From contig NZ_REFP01000007.1 in the NCBI RefSeq assembly GCF_003688725.1, positions 150,291-214,290 on the forward strand: DNA of 64,000 nt. Direction: 5' to 3'. This stretch comes from Thermoactinomyces vulgaris (GTDB lineage Bacteria > Bacillota > Bacilli > Thermoactinomycetales > Thermoactinomycetaceae). A model generated the notes under the pieces. That model saw nothing but the letters and a program-made list of their open reading frames with translations, was not told the origin of the DNA and searched no databases. Made by a program: the position numbers and the translations under genes. This document shows, piece by piece, positions 17,038 to 25,382 of the stretch (position 1 is the stretch's first letter; every line of letters starts with the position of its first letter).

Positions 17038-18192
17038 TTAATAATTGACGGCTTTGTAAGCATTGATTCTTCCGTGTTGGAAGTAAGTTCCGGTGCCGCT
17101 GATTTTATCGGCTGTATTTTCAATGGCAGCCCGGATTTGCGAGTTGCTGCGGCCCTGGCTGGCCAACAAAGCGGCAAGTCCTGCCACATGCGGTGTGGCC
17201 ATGGAGGTTCCGCTCAAGGATGCATAACTGCTGTTGAGGTAGGTGGAGTAGATGTTGGAACCCGGAGCGGCTACATCCACCCAGCTTCCGTAGTTGGAGA
17301 AGTAAGACAGGCTGTCATTGGAATCGGTGGAAGCGACAGCAATGGCTTGAGAGTAATAAGCCGGATAGTTGGGAGTGGAGCTGCTGCTGTTTCCTGCAGC
17401 GGCAACGACGACAGCTCCGCTGTTCCAAGCTTGTTGAACGGCGCTTTGCAAGGCCGAGCTTCCGGAAGTGCCACCCAAGCTCAAGCTGATGACATCTGCC
17501 CCGTTTTGGGCGGCATAAGCGATTCCGTTGGCAACGGCTGCCATGGTTCCGCTTCCGCTGTTATTCAGCACGCGAACCGGCATGATGGAGGCGTTGGGAG
17601 CCATTCCTGCAATTCCCGTTCCGTTATTGGTCACGGCAGCGGCAATTCCTGCGCAGTGGGTTCCATGTCCGTTCCCGTCTTGGGGATTGCTGTCGTTATC
17701 GACAAAGTCATACCCTTGGACGATTTTTCCCTGCAAATCCGGATGATTGGTTTGGACTCCGGTGTCCACGATGGCAATCACCGTGCTGCTGCTGCTGCGG
17801 GTGACATCCCAAGCTTGGGGAGCTTGGACTTTTTGCGGTCCCCATTGGCGACTGGTAAGGTCATTGGGTGTCCACATGATGTGAACGTAATGGTTGGGTT
17901 CAACATATTCCACATTGGGATTGTTTTTGTATTTTTCGATCATTTTTTCAACCGAACCATCAAACTTAACCACTTCAAAACCCAAATATTTGGATTTTTC
18001 GATCGACTTGGCCCCGTATTGTGCGTGAATCGATTGGGTGGATTGGGCGGAGATGCCATCTTTAAACTTCACAATCAACTCACCCGGCACATAGTCATCG
18101 GTTGAGGCAGGGCTGGCGGCAAACATGGTTCCGGGCACTGCAAGAAGGACAACCAATAACAGTGCCGTGGCAACACTCAGGAAACGTTTCAT
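17038..18192 (-). CDS. Secreted thermitase-like subtilisin serine protease
   Basis: The 384-aa preproprotein starts at the ATG at 18192 with GGAGGAG upstream. A signal peptide (about 1-26) is followed by an I9-type propeptide (about 33-104, PGELIVKFKDGISAQ to EYVEPNHYVHI) and the S8 catalytic domain (about 106-384). The triad is Asp143 (IVDTGV), His176 (GHGTHC) and Ser330 (SGTSMATPH), with oxyanion Asn268. Many segments match thermitase of Thermoactinomyces vulgaris, such as GTGIAG, NYPAYYS and TADKISGTGTY. It should be an extracellular, heat-stable endopeptidase. It is monocistronic. Confidence 0.96.
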   Translation of the reverse strand: MKRFLSVATALLLVVLLAVPGTMFAASPASTDDYVPGELIVKFKDGISAQSTQSIHAQYGAKSIEKSKYLGFEVVKFDGSVEKMIEKYKNNPNVEYVEPNHYVHIMWTPNDLTSRQWGPQKVQAPQAWDVTRSSSSTVIAIVDTGVQTNHPDLQGKIVQGYDFVDNDSNPQDGNGHGTHCAGIAAAVTNNGTGIAGMAPNASIMPVRVLNNSGSGTMAAVANGIAYAAQNGADVISLSLGGTSGSSALQSAVQQAWNSGAVVVAAAGNSSSSTPNYPAYYSQAIAVASTDSNDSLSYFSNYGSWVDVAAPGSNIYSTYLNSSYASLSGTSMATPHVAGLAALLASQGRSNSQIRAAIENTADKISGTGTYFQHGRINAYKAVNY

Positions 18193-18354
18193 TTTTTCTC
18201 CTCCTGTTTCTTGATGAGATCCCCTTATCTGATTTTTCAGCAAAACAACAAAACAAAAAGGTAAGTGGTGGCAACCCTCCTTTTTATTTTATCCATAAAT
18301 AATTTTCTACAAAAAAGTAATATATCCTCCTTTAATTTTTAACAATTTGGAATT

Positions 18355-18390
18355 TAAAAAAAGAGCTGACCATCATCGCATCATCAGCTC
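18355..18390 (-). terminator. Terminator of the 73-aa gene
   Basis: On the minus strand GAGCTGA and TCAGCTC arms with a 14-nt loop are followed by TTTTTTT, 19 nt past the stop of the small gene. Confidence 0.85.
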
Positions 18391-18408
18391 CTGAAACGGG
18401 TTGTCGGT

Positions 18409-18630
18409 TCACGGCTCCCTTCCGGGATGGCTGGTTACCGCTTTTTCGTGATCTTCCGCAAACTGTTGTATCTCTTTTTGTAATTGATGTAAATACGCCA
18501 TGGTATCCCGTTGTCTCACCGGATCTGTTTCCGTTTGGGAAAGCAGATGTAAAGCCCGTTGGTAACTGGATGCCAATAAGTGATAATAAGTTTTTTTGGG
18601 TGAAATGTTTTTGATGACGGATGTATTCAT
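18409..18630 (-). CDS. Hypothetical 73-aa helical protein
   Basis: A short gene with AAGGAG 9 nt before its ATG and a strong terminator. The product is hydrophilic and predicted mostly helical (KTYYHLLASSYQRALHLLSQ, MAYLHQLQKEIQQFAEDHEK), without signal peptide, membrane segment or cysteines. I do not recognise a family. It is flanked by the protease gene and a 330-bp gap. It is likely a real cytoplasmic protein of unknown role. Confidence 0.65.
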   Translation of the reverse strand: MNTSVIKNISPKKTYYHLLASSYQRALHLLSQTETDPVRQRDTMAYLHQLQKEIQQFAEDHEKAVTSHPGREP

Positions 18631-18963
18631 TGAAACCTTCTCCTTGCCGTAAAATCCCCGACATTCATATCATACCAGATTTGAAAATGAACCACTGATT
18701 TCCCGGGAAATTACAAAATTGAAAAAAGATCGGTTTCCCCGAACCGAAAAAAGTGATTTTCTCCTGCATGTATTTATCCAGACAGTTGAGTTTTCCGGAG
18801 AAACATGGTCCGTATCGTTGATGTTTTTGTCACAAAGTGGCGTCTGCCGGCTTCGAACTGTTCAGCGCATTTTTGATTGCCGGTTTTGCTTGCACCTTGG
18901 GCACTGCCGTCATATGATGGTATATAGTGATTCAAGATCAGAAAAATAAAAGAGTGAGTGTGC
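18631..18963. other. Gene-poor gap with an orphan terminator-like hairpin
   Basis: No convincing gene is seen in these 333 bp. At 18722-18750 the minus strand reads CGGTT-CGGGG-AACCG-class arms followed by ATCTTTTTTC, a good terminator with no gene directly in front of it. Upstream of it on the same strand is a 24-codon frame (MPKVQAKPAIKNALNSS and on) that may be the tail of a lost gene; this is speculative. The right end should hold the promoter of the exporter-like gene. Confidence 0.4.
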
Positions 18964-19986
18964 ATGATAATCGGATACCGAACCATTAAAACGGCGATCG
19001 GCATTGCGTTATCCATTTCCATTGCGCAATGGATGGGACTGCAATATTATACGGCAGCCGGAATCATTACGATGATTTGCATTAAAACGACAAAGAAGCA
19101 ATCTTATCAAACGGCATGGGAACGTTTTTTCGGCTCTTTGGCGGGATTGGGGATTTCAGCCGTCTTTTTTGAATGGATTGGTTATCATACCTGGACGTTG
19201 ACCTTATTGTTGCTCGTGTTGATTCCGATGAATGTTTATTTAAATATTAAAGACGGGATTGTATCCAGTGCGGTGGTTATCCTGCATCTTTATTTGTTGA
19301 AAGATGTCAATGTGGAGATCATCGTCAATGAAATCATGTTATTGGTGATCGGAATCGGCATGGCGGTTCTGCTCAATGCATACATTCCCAGTGCGGAAAA
19401 AGAGCTGAAAGCGTACCGGCACAAAATCGAAGAAAATTTTAAGATTATCTTGCGGGAATTTGCCGCTTATCTCCGTGAACCCGAGCGGTATTGGGACGGG
19501 AAACAAATCACGGAGACGGCGCAATGGTTAAAGGAAGCCAAAGAGCTGGCTGTCAGGGATATCGAAAATCAATTCAACGGATCAGCTCTTGATTATTACC
19601 AGTATTTTGAAATGAGAGAGCGACAGTTTGAAGTTTTGGAACGGATTGCGCTGACCGTTTCCACTTTAAACAACAGCAGTGAACAGGGGCAAATGATTGC
19701 CGGATTTCTGGAGGATGTAGCGGATGCCATTCATTACGGCGATTCCTCACAAGTGTTCCTAGACCGGTTGCAAGAGATCAGGGAAAGTTTTCATAATTCT
19801 CCTTTGCCTGCGACAAAAGAAGAATTTGAAACGCATGCCGCTTATCTGTATTTTATCAATGAAATGCGCCGCTACTTGATGATTAAGAAGAAATTATGGA
19901 AGGAAAAAGGAGAGAAAAAACAAAAAGAAAAAAGGCCTTTTCGCCTGTTCCCGGTGGTCAGGTGGAAGAAAAAGTCACAAGGCTAG
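18964..19986 (+). CDS. Aromatic acid exporter family (ArAE_1/DUF939-like) membrane protein
   Basis: The product is about 340 aa. Its N-terminal half has four to six membrane helices (GYRTIKTAIGIALSISIAQ, AAGIITMI, then a TLLLLVLIP segment and a VVILHLYLL segment) and the C-terminal half is a soluble helical domain (about 150-340) ending in a very basic tail. This layout and the opening RTIKTAIGIALS fit the YqjA/DUF939 branch of the FUSC/aromatic acid exporters. Substrates are unknown. ATG at 18964 is preferred over the GTG two codons earlier because of spacing to the purine-rich site. Its stop overlaps the convergent small gene by 4 nt. Confidence 0.8.
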   Translation: MIIGYRTIKTAIGIALSISIAQWMGLQYYTAAGIITMICIKTTKKQSYQTAWERFFGSLAGLGISAVFFEWIGYHTWTLTLLLLVLIPMNVYLNIKDGIVSSAVVILHLYLLKDVNVEIIVNEIMLLVIGIGMAVLLNAYIPSAEKELKAYRHKIEENFKIILREFAAYLREPERYWDGKQITETAQWLKEAKELAVRDIENQFNGSALDYYQYFEMRERQFEVLERIALTVSTLNNSSEQGQMIAGFLEDVADAIHYGDSSQVFLDRLQEIRESFHNSPLPATKEEFETHAAYLYFINEMRRYLMIKKKLWKEKGEKKQKEKRPFRLFPVVRWKKKSQG

Positions 19987-20177
19987 CGTCTGCGGGGACG
20001 GATATTGATCCGGATGTTGCGGGGTTTGACAGCCGGAGGTGGCGGTTCTTGCTCTTCCTCTTCTTCCGGGTCCTCAAAAAAATGTGACATAAACAACCAT
20101 TCAGGTTGAATCATTCCCATGGCCACCTGGGTGTAGGGAAGATATTTCGGCCAGGTATCGGACGGCTTTTTTTCCAC
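19983..20177 (-). CDS. Hypothetical 64-aa acidic/proline-rich protein
   Basis: It starts with GTG after AGGGAGGGG at good spacing. The product has a short aromatic part (DTWPKYLPYTQVAMGMIQPE, then WLFMSHFFEDP) followed by EEEEEQEPPPP and an Arg-rich end (NIRINIRPRRR). The strong charge segregation and the lack of cysteines or membrane segments suggest a structural or binding role, for instance in the spore, but that is a guess. It is convergent with the exporter-like gene, overlapping 4 nt. Confidence 0.5.
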   Translation of the reverse strand: MEKKPSDTWPKYLPYTQVAMGMIQPEWLFMSHFFEDPEEEEEQEPPPPAVKPRNIRINIRPRRR

Positions 20178-20266
20178 CGGGGCAACCCCTCCCTGGGTTC
20201 TGTCTCTTTAAAATGATTCATCTACCGTAACCTATGTGAGACAAAAGGGGATTTATGATTAAAAAT

Positions 20267-20302
20267 AAAAAAAGACGGGGGATATCTCCCGTCTTTTTTT
20301 TA
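20267..20302. terminator. Terminator of the RNA methyltransferase gene
   Basis: AAAAAGACGGG and CCCGTCTTTTT arms with a 6-8 nt loop. A/T runs on both sides allow use in either direction; it immediately follows the minus-strand methyltransferase stop. Confidence 0.85.
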
Positions 20303-21691
20303 TTTCAATGTGCGATCCCAGCGTAACCATTTGGGATAATGGTTTTTCAATAAACGGCCGGAAACTTTTCCCCAGCCCAGCGGATATCCGTCCACCGTGA
20401 CCAGCGTCCAGCCTTTGGCCAGATCGCTCGGCAAGGCTTCTCCCTGCAAATACAGAAGAAGATCGGGATCATCCGCTTGAAAATCACAGGTTTGTTTCAC
20501 CTGTTCCGGAAGGCTGGAGAGTGCCAAGGCGTGGGAAGGCACAAAATGGCTGCGTTTGGCCTGCCCCAGGTATCTGCCGGGCCTTTCCACCCGCAAACCT
20601 TTTAATGAAGGGAGATCCGGGTGTACTTGATAAAGATGATCGCCGTACATGGTGAAAGTCCCTTCTGAAAGATCCGTTTGGTTGTAAGTTTCCTGAATGA
20701 AGGATTTCCACACTTTTGCCGCCGGTTGTGGAACGGGCGGGTATTTGCCGGGCCGGGCTTTTCTGCTTTCCTGATCTTCTTTTTTTTCCAAAAGCACGAC
20801 AAAGTGGCCTTCTCCTTTCAAGTGATGAGGCCAAAGGCGGCATGCTTGATTTAATGCGGGCACCCGGTTGCCTGCCCAATCGGGACGTGCCGGTTGATAG
20901 TGGGGAGCCGCTTGGATCGATTTGATCTCAAAACCTGGATGATTTTCTAAAAAGGATGCGATGACTTGCTCATTCTCCGTCGGGTTGAACGTACATGTCG
21001 AATAGACCAACCGGCCGCCCGGACGCAACATCGGGGCAGCGGCAGTGAGAATTTCATATTGTAATTCCGCGCATTTCTCAACCGCTTTCAGGCTCCAGCG
21101 GGTGGCGGTTTCAGGGTCTTTCCGGAACATGCCTTCTCCAGAACAAGGGGCATCAATCAAAATGCCGTCGAAATATTGGGGGAAACGGGCTGCCAGATGG
21201 GCGGGGGTTTCATTCAGAATGACGGCATTGGTAACTCCGCAGCGTTCCAGGTTTTCCACCAAGGCTTTGATCCGTTTGCCGTCAATTTCATTGGCAACCA
21301 GGACCCCTTCTCCTTGCATCTGGGAGGCCAGCTGTGTGGTTTTTCCTCCCGGAGCGGCGCACAAATCCAAAATTTTTTCTCCCGGCTTGGCGGAAAGGGC
21401 TTCTGCCGGAGCCATCGCGCTGGCATCTTGAATGTAGTATAAACCGGCTGCATGGTAAACGTGTTTCCCCGGACGGTCCCGTTCGTGGTCATAATAAAAA
21501 GCCGGCGGGCACCATGGAACCGGTTCCAGCCGGAAAGGAACTTTTTCCGGGAAGGAGAGGTGTCCGGTTTTCAACGTGTTGACACGTAAACTGCGAACCG
21601 GAGCTGATTCATAAGTTTTGAGGAATGCCGGATATTCATCGTCCAACAGGGATTTCATCAGTTCCAAGAAGTCTTGCGGAAGAGATTGCAC
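20300..21691 (-). CDS. RNA cytosine-C5 methyltransferase, NOL1/NOP2/Sun family (RsmF/YebU-like)
   Basis: The 463-aa product has an N-terminal RNA-binding segment (RSLRVNTLK), the AdoMet motif LDLCAAPGGKTTQLA, then DAPCSGEGMFRKDPE with motif IV Cys and STCTFNPTENE with the catalytic motif VI Cys. A C-terminal PUA-like extension (about 330-463) is typical of RsmF-type enzymes. It should methylate a cytosine of 16S rRNA. It is a single gene with its own terminator. The precise target position cannot be deduced here. Confidence 0.9.
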   Translation of the reverse strand: MQSLPQDFLELMKSLLDDEYPAFLKTYESAPVRSLRVNTLKTGHLSFPEKVPFRLEPVPWCPPAFYYDHERDRPGKHVYHAAGLYYIQDASAMAPAEALSAKPGEKILDLCAAPGGKTTQLASQMQGEGVLVANEIDGKRIKALVENLERCGVTNAVILNETPAHLAARFPQYFDGILIDAPCSGEGMFRKDPETATRWSLKAVEKCAELQYEILTAAAPMLRPGGRLVYSTCTFNPTENEQVIASFLENHPGFEIKSIQAAPHYQPARPDWAGNRVPALNQACRLWPHHLKGEGHFVVLLEKKEDQESRKARPGKYPPVPQPAAKVWKSFIQETYNQTDLSEGTFTMYGDHLYQVHPDLPSLKGLRVERPGRYLGQAKRSHFVPSHALALSSLPEQVKQTCDFQADDPDLLLYLQGEALPSDLAKGWTLVTVDGYPLGWGKVSGRLLKNHYPKWLRWDRTLK

Positions 21692-21773
21692 AGTATTTCC
21701 TCCTTAAAGTTAAGCTCCATCCAAAAAATCAGGCACTATTATACCACAGATGAAAAATCCGGTGATGAAAATA

Positions 21774-21817
21774 GCATCCCCCGGTAAAGGAAACTCATTC
21801 TTCCAAAGGGGGGATGC
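21774..21817. terminator. Long hairpin downstream of the HTH-TPR gene
   Basis: GCATCCCCC (21774-21782) and GGGGGATGC (21809-21817) form a 9-bp GC-rich stem, with an inner GGAA/TTCC pair. On the minus strand TATTTTC follows. It is probably the terminator of the regulator gene, though its U-tract is weak. Confidence 0.55.
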
Positions 21818-21837
21818 CGCAGTGAAGGAAATTGCAT

Positions 21838-23166
21838 TTACACTTCCATGACTTCCAGATCCCGTAACCGGAGTTGTTGCAATTCACCCAGCATTTTTAT
21901 GTATTTTTCTTTTTCTCCTAATTTATTCCAGCATTCGGATAAATTGAGCAAGGCCTTTTCCATGAGCCGGGTAAAGTTGCAGGAACTGGCGATGTGCAAG
22001 GCTTCTTCGTAAGGATCGACGGCTTTCGGATATTGTCCGTTTTCAATGTAATAATCGCCCAAAGCCATTAACGATTCACAGTAGCGATGGGAGTCATTAT
22101 ATTTTTTTCCGCGTTCCACAGCCGTTGACAAGCTGAGGTATGCTTCGCGGCTTTTGTTCATCTTGCTGTATAATTTCCCGAGCCGGGTCAGGGTTGACAC
22201 GAGTAAAACTTTTTTGTCTTTCAGCTTGTTTTCCAAGCGGAGAGCCAGTTGATAACAATTTTCGGCAGTCTGATAGTCATTGGCGTTTTGCAGGATGTTT
22301 CCCCAAACAGTCAACAATTCGACCGCCTGTTCGTGTGCGCCGTTTGTACGCGCGATATGTAGTCCTTCCCGGGCGTATTTTAAGGCTTCATCATATTTTT
22401 TCTTTTTATTTAACAAAGCAGCTTTTAATTCATACATATATAGTTTGACTTTCAGGCTGTTGATTTGTCCGATTCTTTCCCATAATTCATTCAATATTTG
22501 CAAAGCTTCATCAGTCCGGTACAGTTTTTCCAGATATGTGGCTTTGGCAATCATTAAATAATCATAAAGATCGGAAGGGTTTTCTCCCGGTTGAAAGGCG
22601 TTCAGCCCTTGTTCGTTATAATCCAGCGCTTTATATAAATGATCCCGGAGGTAATATATTTGCCCCAGTTCATACAGGCAAGCCGATTTGATATGGGGGT
22701 CGGAGGCGTGATTTTTCTTTTCGATGGCATGGATGGATTGGAGAAAAAAATGTTCCGCTTTTTTTAGTTTATTTTTCTTCACATAGCACAAGCCTTTTAA
22801 ATAATAAATCTTGTCTAAATAATATTCTTTTCCTTGGGATTGCAATTTGCGGAGCTGTTCCAAAGCTGCATCGCAATCCAAACGTATACAGGTTTCAATT
22901 AAAAAGAGCAAGTTTTCCGTTTTATTGCGCTCGCCGTTTTCCTGACGAATCAGGGAGGGAAGTTGGGAAACGTCAAATCCGAGTTTTTGGCAATAATAAA
23001 GCCGGTTCTGCGGTTTGACGGTGGGAACGCCGCGCTCAATGCTGGAGATGGTGGCGAATGAAATTTGATCATCCTCCAAATCCACCAGTCTGAGTCCCCG
23101 CTTTTTGCGGACTTTTCGCAAAGCTTCTCCCAAAACTTTTAAATCAAGTTCGTTCAAAAAGATCAC
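21838..23166 (-). CDS. HTH-TPR regulator, RNPP/NprR-like architecture
   Basis: The 442-aa product has an N-terminal XRE-type helix-turn-helix (about 10-65: LGEALRKVRKKRGLRLVDLE, then ISFATISSIERGVPTV) and about eight TPR-like helix pairs to residue 430, for example YYLKGLCYVKKNKLKKAEHF and LGDYYIENGQYPKAVDPYEE. This architecture is that of peptide-receptor regulators such as NprR and PlcR, and also of other tetratricopeptide transcription factors. No clear cognate pro-peptide gene follows. It is monocistronic. The function as a transcription factor is likely; peptide sensing is only inference. Confidence 0.8.
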   Translation of the reverse strand: MIFLNELDLKVLGEALRKVRKKRGLRLVDLEDDQISFATISSIERGVPTVKPQNRLYYCQKLGFDVSQLPSLIRQENGERNKTENLLFLIETCIRLDCDAALEQLRKLQSQGKEYYLDKIYYLKGLCYVKKNKLKKAEHFFLQSIHAIEKKNHASDPHIKSACLYELGQIYYLRDHLYKALDYNEQGLNAFQPGENPSDLYDYLMIAKATYLEKLYRTDEALQILNELWERIGQINSLKVKLYMYELKAALLNKKKKYDEALKYAREGLHIARTNGAHEQAVELLTVWGNILQNANDYQTAENCYQLALRLENKLKDKKVLLVSTLTRLGKLYSKMNKSREAYLSLSTAVERGKKYNDSHRYCESLMALGDYYIENGQYPKAVDPYEEALHIASSCNFTRLMEKALLNLSECWNKLGEKEKYIKMLGELQQLRLRDLEVMEV

Positions 23167-23386
23167 CTCTTGCCTCTATCATATTTTGAAATATCATATT
23201 TGTCTATATATTTTCTTCGCAGGGGTATAAATTTTTAAGGTTTAATCAATGGCTTTTTTATTCGATGGAGGAGTTCATGCGGTTTTTGCGGGATGGCACT
23301 CATTTAAAAATCATGGAACTTTAATGAAATAAACGATGTTGTAACGAATCCGGGCTTCATCCGTGATGTGCCGGAAAGACCGCTTG
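23167..23386. other. Intergenic region upstream of the HTH-TPR gene
   Basis: Only AT-rich sequence is seen next to the regulator start, with no recognisable gene or structured RNA. It should contain the regulator's promoter on the minus strand. Confidence 0.3.
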
Positions 23387-23640
23387 TCACCCGGACAGAT
23401 GAAAGCCCCGCAAGATGGAATCCTTGGTTTCCTCGCTCAGGAGGTAATGTTGGACTTCCCCTTCGGAGATCCACTGATAAGCTGAATGAGCTTCGCTTAA
23501 TCGGATGCGGGACGGATCATCGTGCAGCTCAAACGCTCCGTATCGGTTGATTTTTAGATCCGGGAATCCAGTCATCCGGGTTAAAAAATCTTTGGATTCC
23601 GCCGGGGTCTAACTCTTTCGGAGCCGGGCAATAATGGAGA
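23387..23640 (-). pseudogene. Degraded Nudix hydrolase remnant
   Basis: The minus-strand frame 23387-23575 encodes FELHDDPSRIRLSEAHSAYQ-WIS and a helical end, which resembles the C-terminal third of NudB/dihydroneopterin-triphosphate-type Nudix proteins (F-L----I-LSEEH-AY-W). The Nudix box (GX5EX7REUXEEXGU) and most of the N-terminal half are missing. A separate upstream frame segment reading VCIQSP, then RRNPKIF may be a piece of the first strand. It looks like a gene with an internal deletion. The assignment rests on a short similarity. Confidence 0.4.
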
Positions 23641-23673
23641 CTGGATGCAGACAATCGAAAAGGTGGATTTCGG

Positions 23674-25167
23674 ATGAGTGAGCTCAAAACCCAGTGGTGG
23701 GAGCATGCATCGCTTCATAAGGATTTGGAACGAAACACCGAAATGTTGAATGAGATTTTGGGAGTCGGTCAAAGTTTTGATATGATTTGCCGTCCGATGA
23801 CTTATGGAAAAAAAGCATGCGCCTTCTATTTTGTGGACGGTTTTGTGAAGGATGAAATCATGAATTACATCATGGACCGCCTCGCCGATTTGAGGGCGGA
23901 AGATTTGAAGACCGATGCTTTGCAACGGCTGTTGAAGAGGGAAATCGCCTATGTGGAAGCGGAATTGACCGATCAGGTGAAGCAAATCGTCACTTCGGTG
24001 TTGTCCGGTGCCACCGCCATGTTGATTGAAGGCGAATCGTCAGCCGTCATCATTGATGCCCGGACTTATCCGGCACGCGGTCCCGAGGAGCCGGATATTG
24101 AGAGAGTGGTCAGGGGCGCCAGAGACGGGTTTGTCGAAACGCTGATTTTTAACACGGCTTTGACACGCCGGCATGTGCGGGATCCCGGATTGCGGATGGA
24201 ACACATGCAAGTCGGGCGACGGTCAAAAACCGATGTCTGCCTTTCGTATGTGGAAGATTTGGCGGATCCCCGCGTGGTGAATGAGTTGCGGGAGGCGATT
24301 CAAAAGATTGATACAGACAGTTTGCACATGGCGGAAAAAACATTGGAAGAGCATTTGTTTAAACGTTATTGGAATCCTTATCCGATGGTGCGCTTTACGG
24401 AGCGCCCCGATGTGGCGGCGGTTCACCTGATGGAAGGGCATGTGCTGATTTATGTGGATACGTCTCCCAGTGTGATGATCACCCCATCCACATTTTTTCA
24501 TCATCTGCAGCATGCAGAGGAGTACCGGCAACAACCGGTGGTCGGTGCATTTTTACGCTTGATCCGGTTTCTGGCGATGGGTGTTTCGATTTTTTTGTTG
24601 CCGCTTTGGTATTTGCTTTCCACGCGTCCCGAATCCCTTCCTTCTTTTCTTCAATTTCTTGCCGTGCAAAACACCGCGGACATTCCGCTTTTTGTTCAAA
24701 TTCTCATTGCGGAGACCGGGGTGGAAATTTTGCGGATGGCTTCCATCCACACCCCTTCTCCGCTGGCGACAGCGATGGGATTGATAGCCGGCGTTTTATT
24801 GGGAGAGATCGGGATCAAAATCGGATGGTTCATTCCGGAAGTGGTTCTGTATGTTTCATTGGCAGTGATCGGAACGTTTGCGTCCCCCAGTTATGAGATG
24901 GGGATGGCAAACAAAATGGTCCGCTTCGGATTGTTGGTCGCAGCGGCACTCTTTGGATGGGCCGGATTTATCATTGCCTGCATCGCCTGGATTGTCTGGC
25001 TGGCACGGATTGAAGTATTGGTAACCCCTTATTTATGGCCGTTGATTCCGTTTAACGGAAAGGCCATGCTGGATATTTTGATCCGGACACCCATGCCCAA
25101 CAAAACGAAAAGACCCAGCGGCATTGCTCCGCAAGATCCGGATCGGCAGGCAAAGACGGAAACATGA
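23674..25167 (+). CDS. spoVAF: Stage V sporulation protein AF (GerA-family)
   Basis: The 497-aa product has a soluble N-terminal GerA-type domain (about 1-290) with family features SVLSGATAMLIEG, EPDIERVVRGARDGFVETL and NTALTRRHVRDPGL. Several membrane helices follow (about 295-460), then a Pro/Lys-rich tail. The segments WNPYPMVRFTERPDVAA and TPSTFFHHLQHAEEYRQ match SpoVAF rather than nutrient-receptor GerAA proteins. SpoVAF sits in the inner spore membrane and modulates Ca-DPA or ion release in germination. It usually closes a spoVA operon, but here it is alone. Confidence 0.88.
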   Translation: MSELKTQWWEHASLHKDLERNTEMLNEILGVGQSFDMICRPMTYGKKACAFYFVDGFVKDEIMNYIMDRLADLRAEDLKTDALQRLLKREIAYVEAELTDQVKQIVTSVLSGATAMLIEGESSAVIIDARTYPARGPEEPDIERVVRGARDGFVETLIFNTALTRRHVRDPGLRMEHMQVGRRSKTDVCLSYVEDLADPRVVNELREAIQKIDTDSLHMAEKTLEEHLFKRYWNPYPMVRFTERPDVAAVHLMEGHVLIYVDTSPSVMITPSTFFHHLQHAEEYRQQPVVGAFLRLIRFLAMGVSIFLLPLWYLLSTRPESLPSFLQFLAVQNTADIPLFVQILIAETGVEILRMASIHTPSPLATAMGLIAGVLLGEIGIKIGWFIPEVVLYVSLAVIGTFASPSYEMGMANKMVRFGLLVAAALFGWAGFIIACIAWIVWLARIEVLVTPYLWPLIPFNGKAMLDILIRTPMPNKTKRPSGIAPQDPDRQAKTET

Positions 25168-25199
25168 CGGGGGTTTTGGCTCAAACACAAAGAAATTTT

Positions 25200-25228
25200 G
25201 CAAGGCAGGGGGACGCCTTGCCTTTTTT
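25200..25228 (+). terminator. Terminator after spoVAF
   Basis: GCAAGGC and GCCTTGC arms with an 8-nt loop are followed by CTTTTTT, about 33 nt past the spoVAF stop. Confidence 0.88.
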
Positions 25229-25347
25229 ATGGCAAAAAAACACACAGATATCGAATATTTCCAAAAAACTAATCTTTAAAAATAACGTGAAATTAGATAA
25301 AATAACTTTTAGTTAATTATTTTTTATTATAAAAATATATAAAATTA

Positions 25348-25365
25348 TGAATGACTATTCAGTCG
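25348..25365. promoter_or_regulatory. FadR-type operator upstream of lcfA
   Basis: TGAATGACTATTCAGTCG is close to the Bacillus FadR palindrome (TGAATGA-TA-TCATTCA). It lies 17 nt before the lcfA start, inside an extremely AT-rich promoter region. Binding by the FadR encoded downstream would repress lcfA unless long-chain acyl-CoA is present. The right half-site is imperfect. Confidence 0.75.
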
Positions 25366-25382
25366 AAAAAGGAGGAGTTCAG

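Noticed and set aside
16906-18105. A 399-codon plus-strand frame
   Set aside because: Antisense to the thermitase-like gene; its Gly/Ser-rich composition mirrors that gene.
21731-21836. A 32-codon frame directly after the HTH-TPR gene (TAA-ATG), considered as a signalling peptide gene
   Set aside because: It has no ribosome site, no signal-peptide character, and runs through the gene's terminator hairpin.
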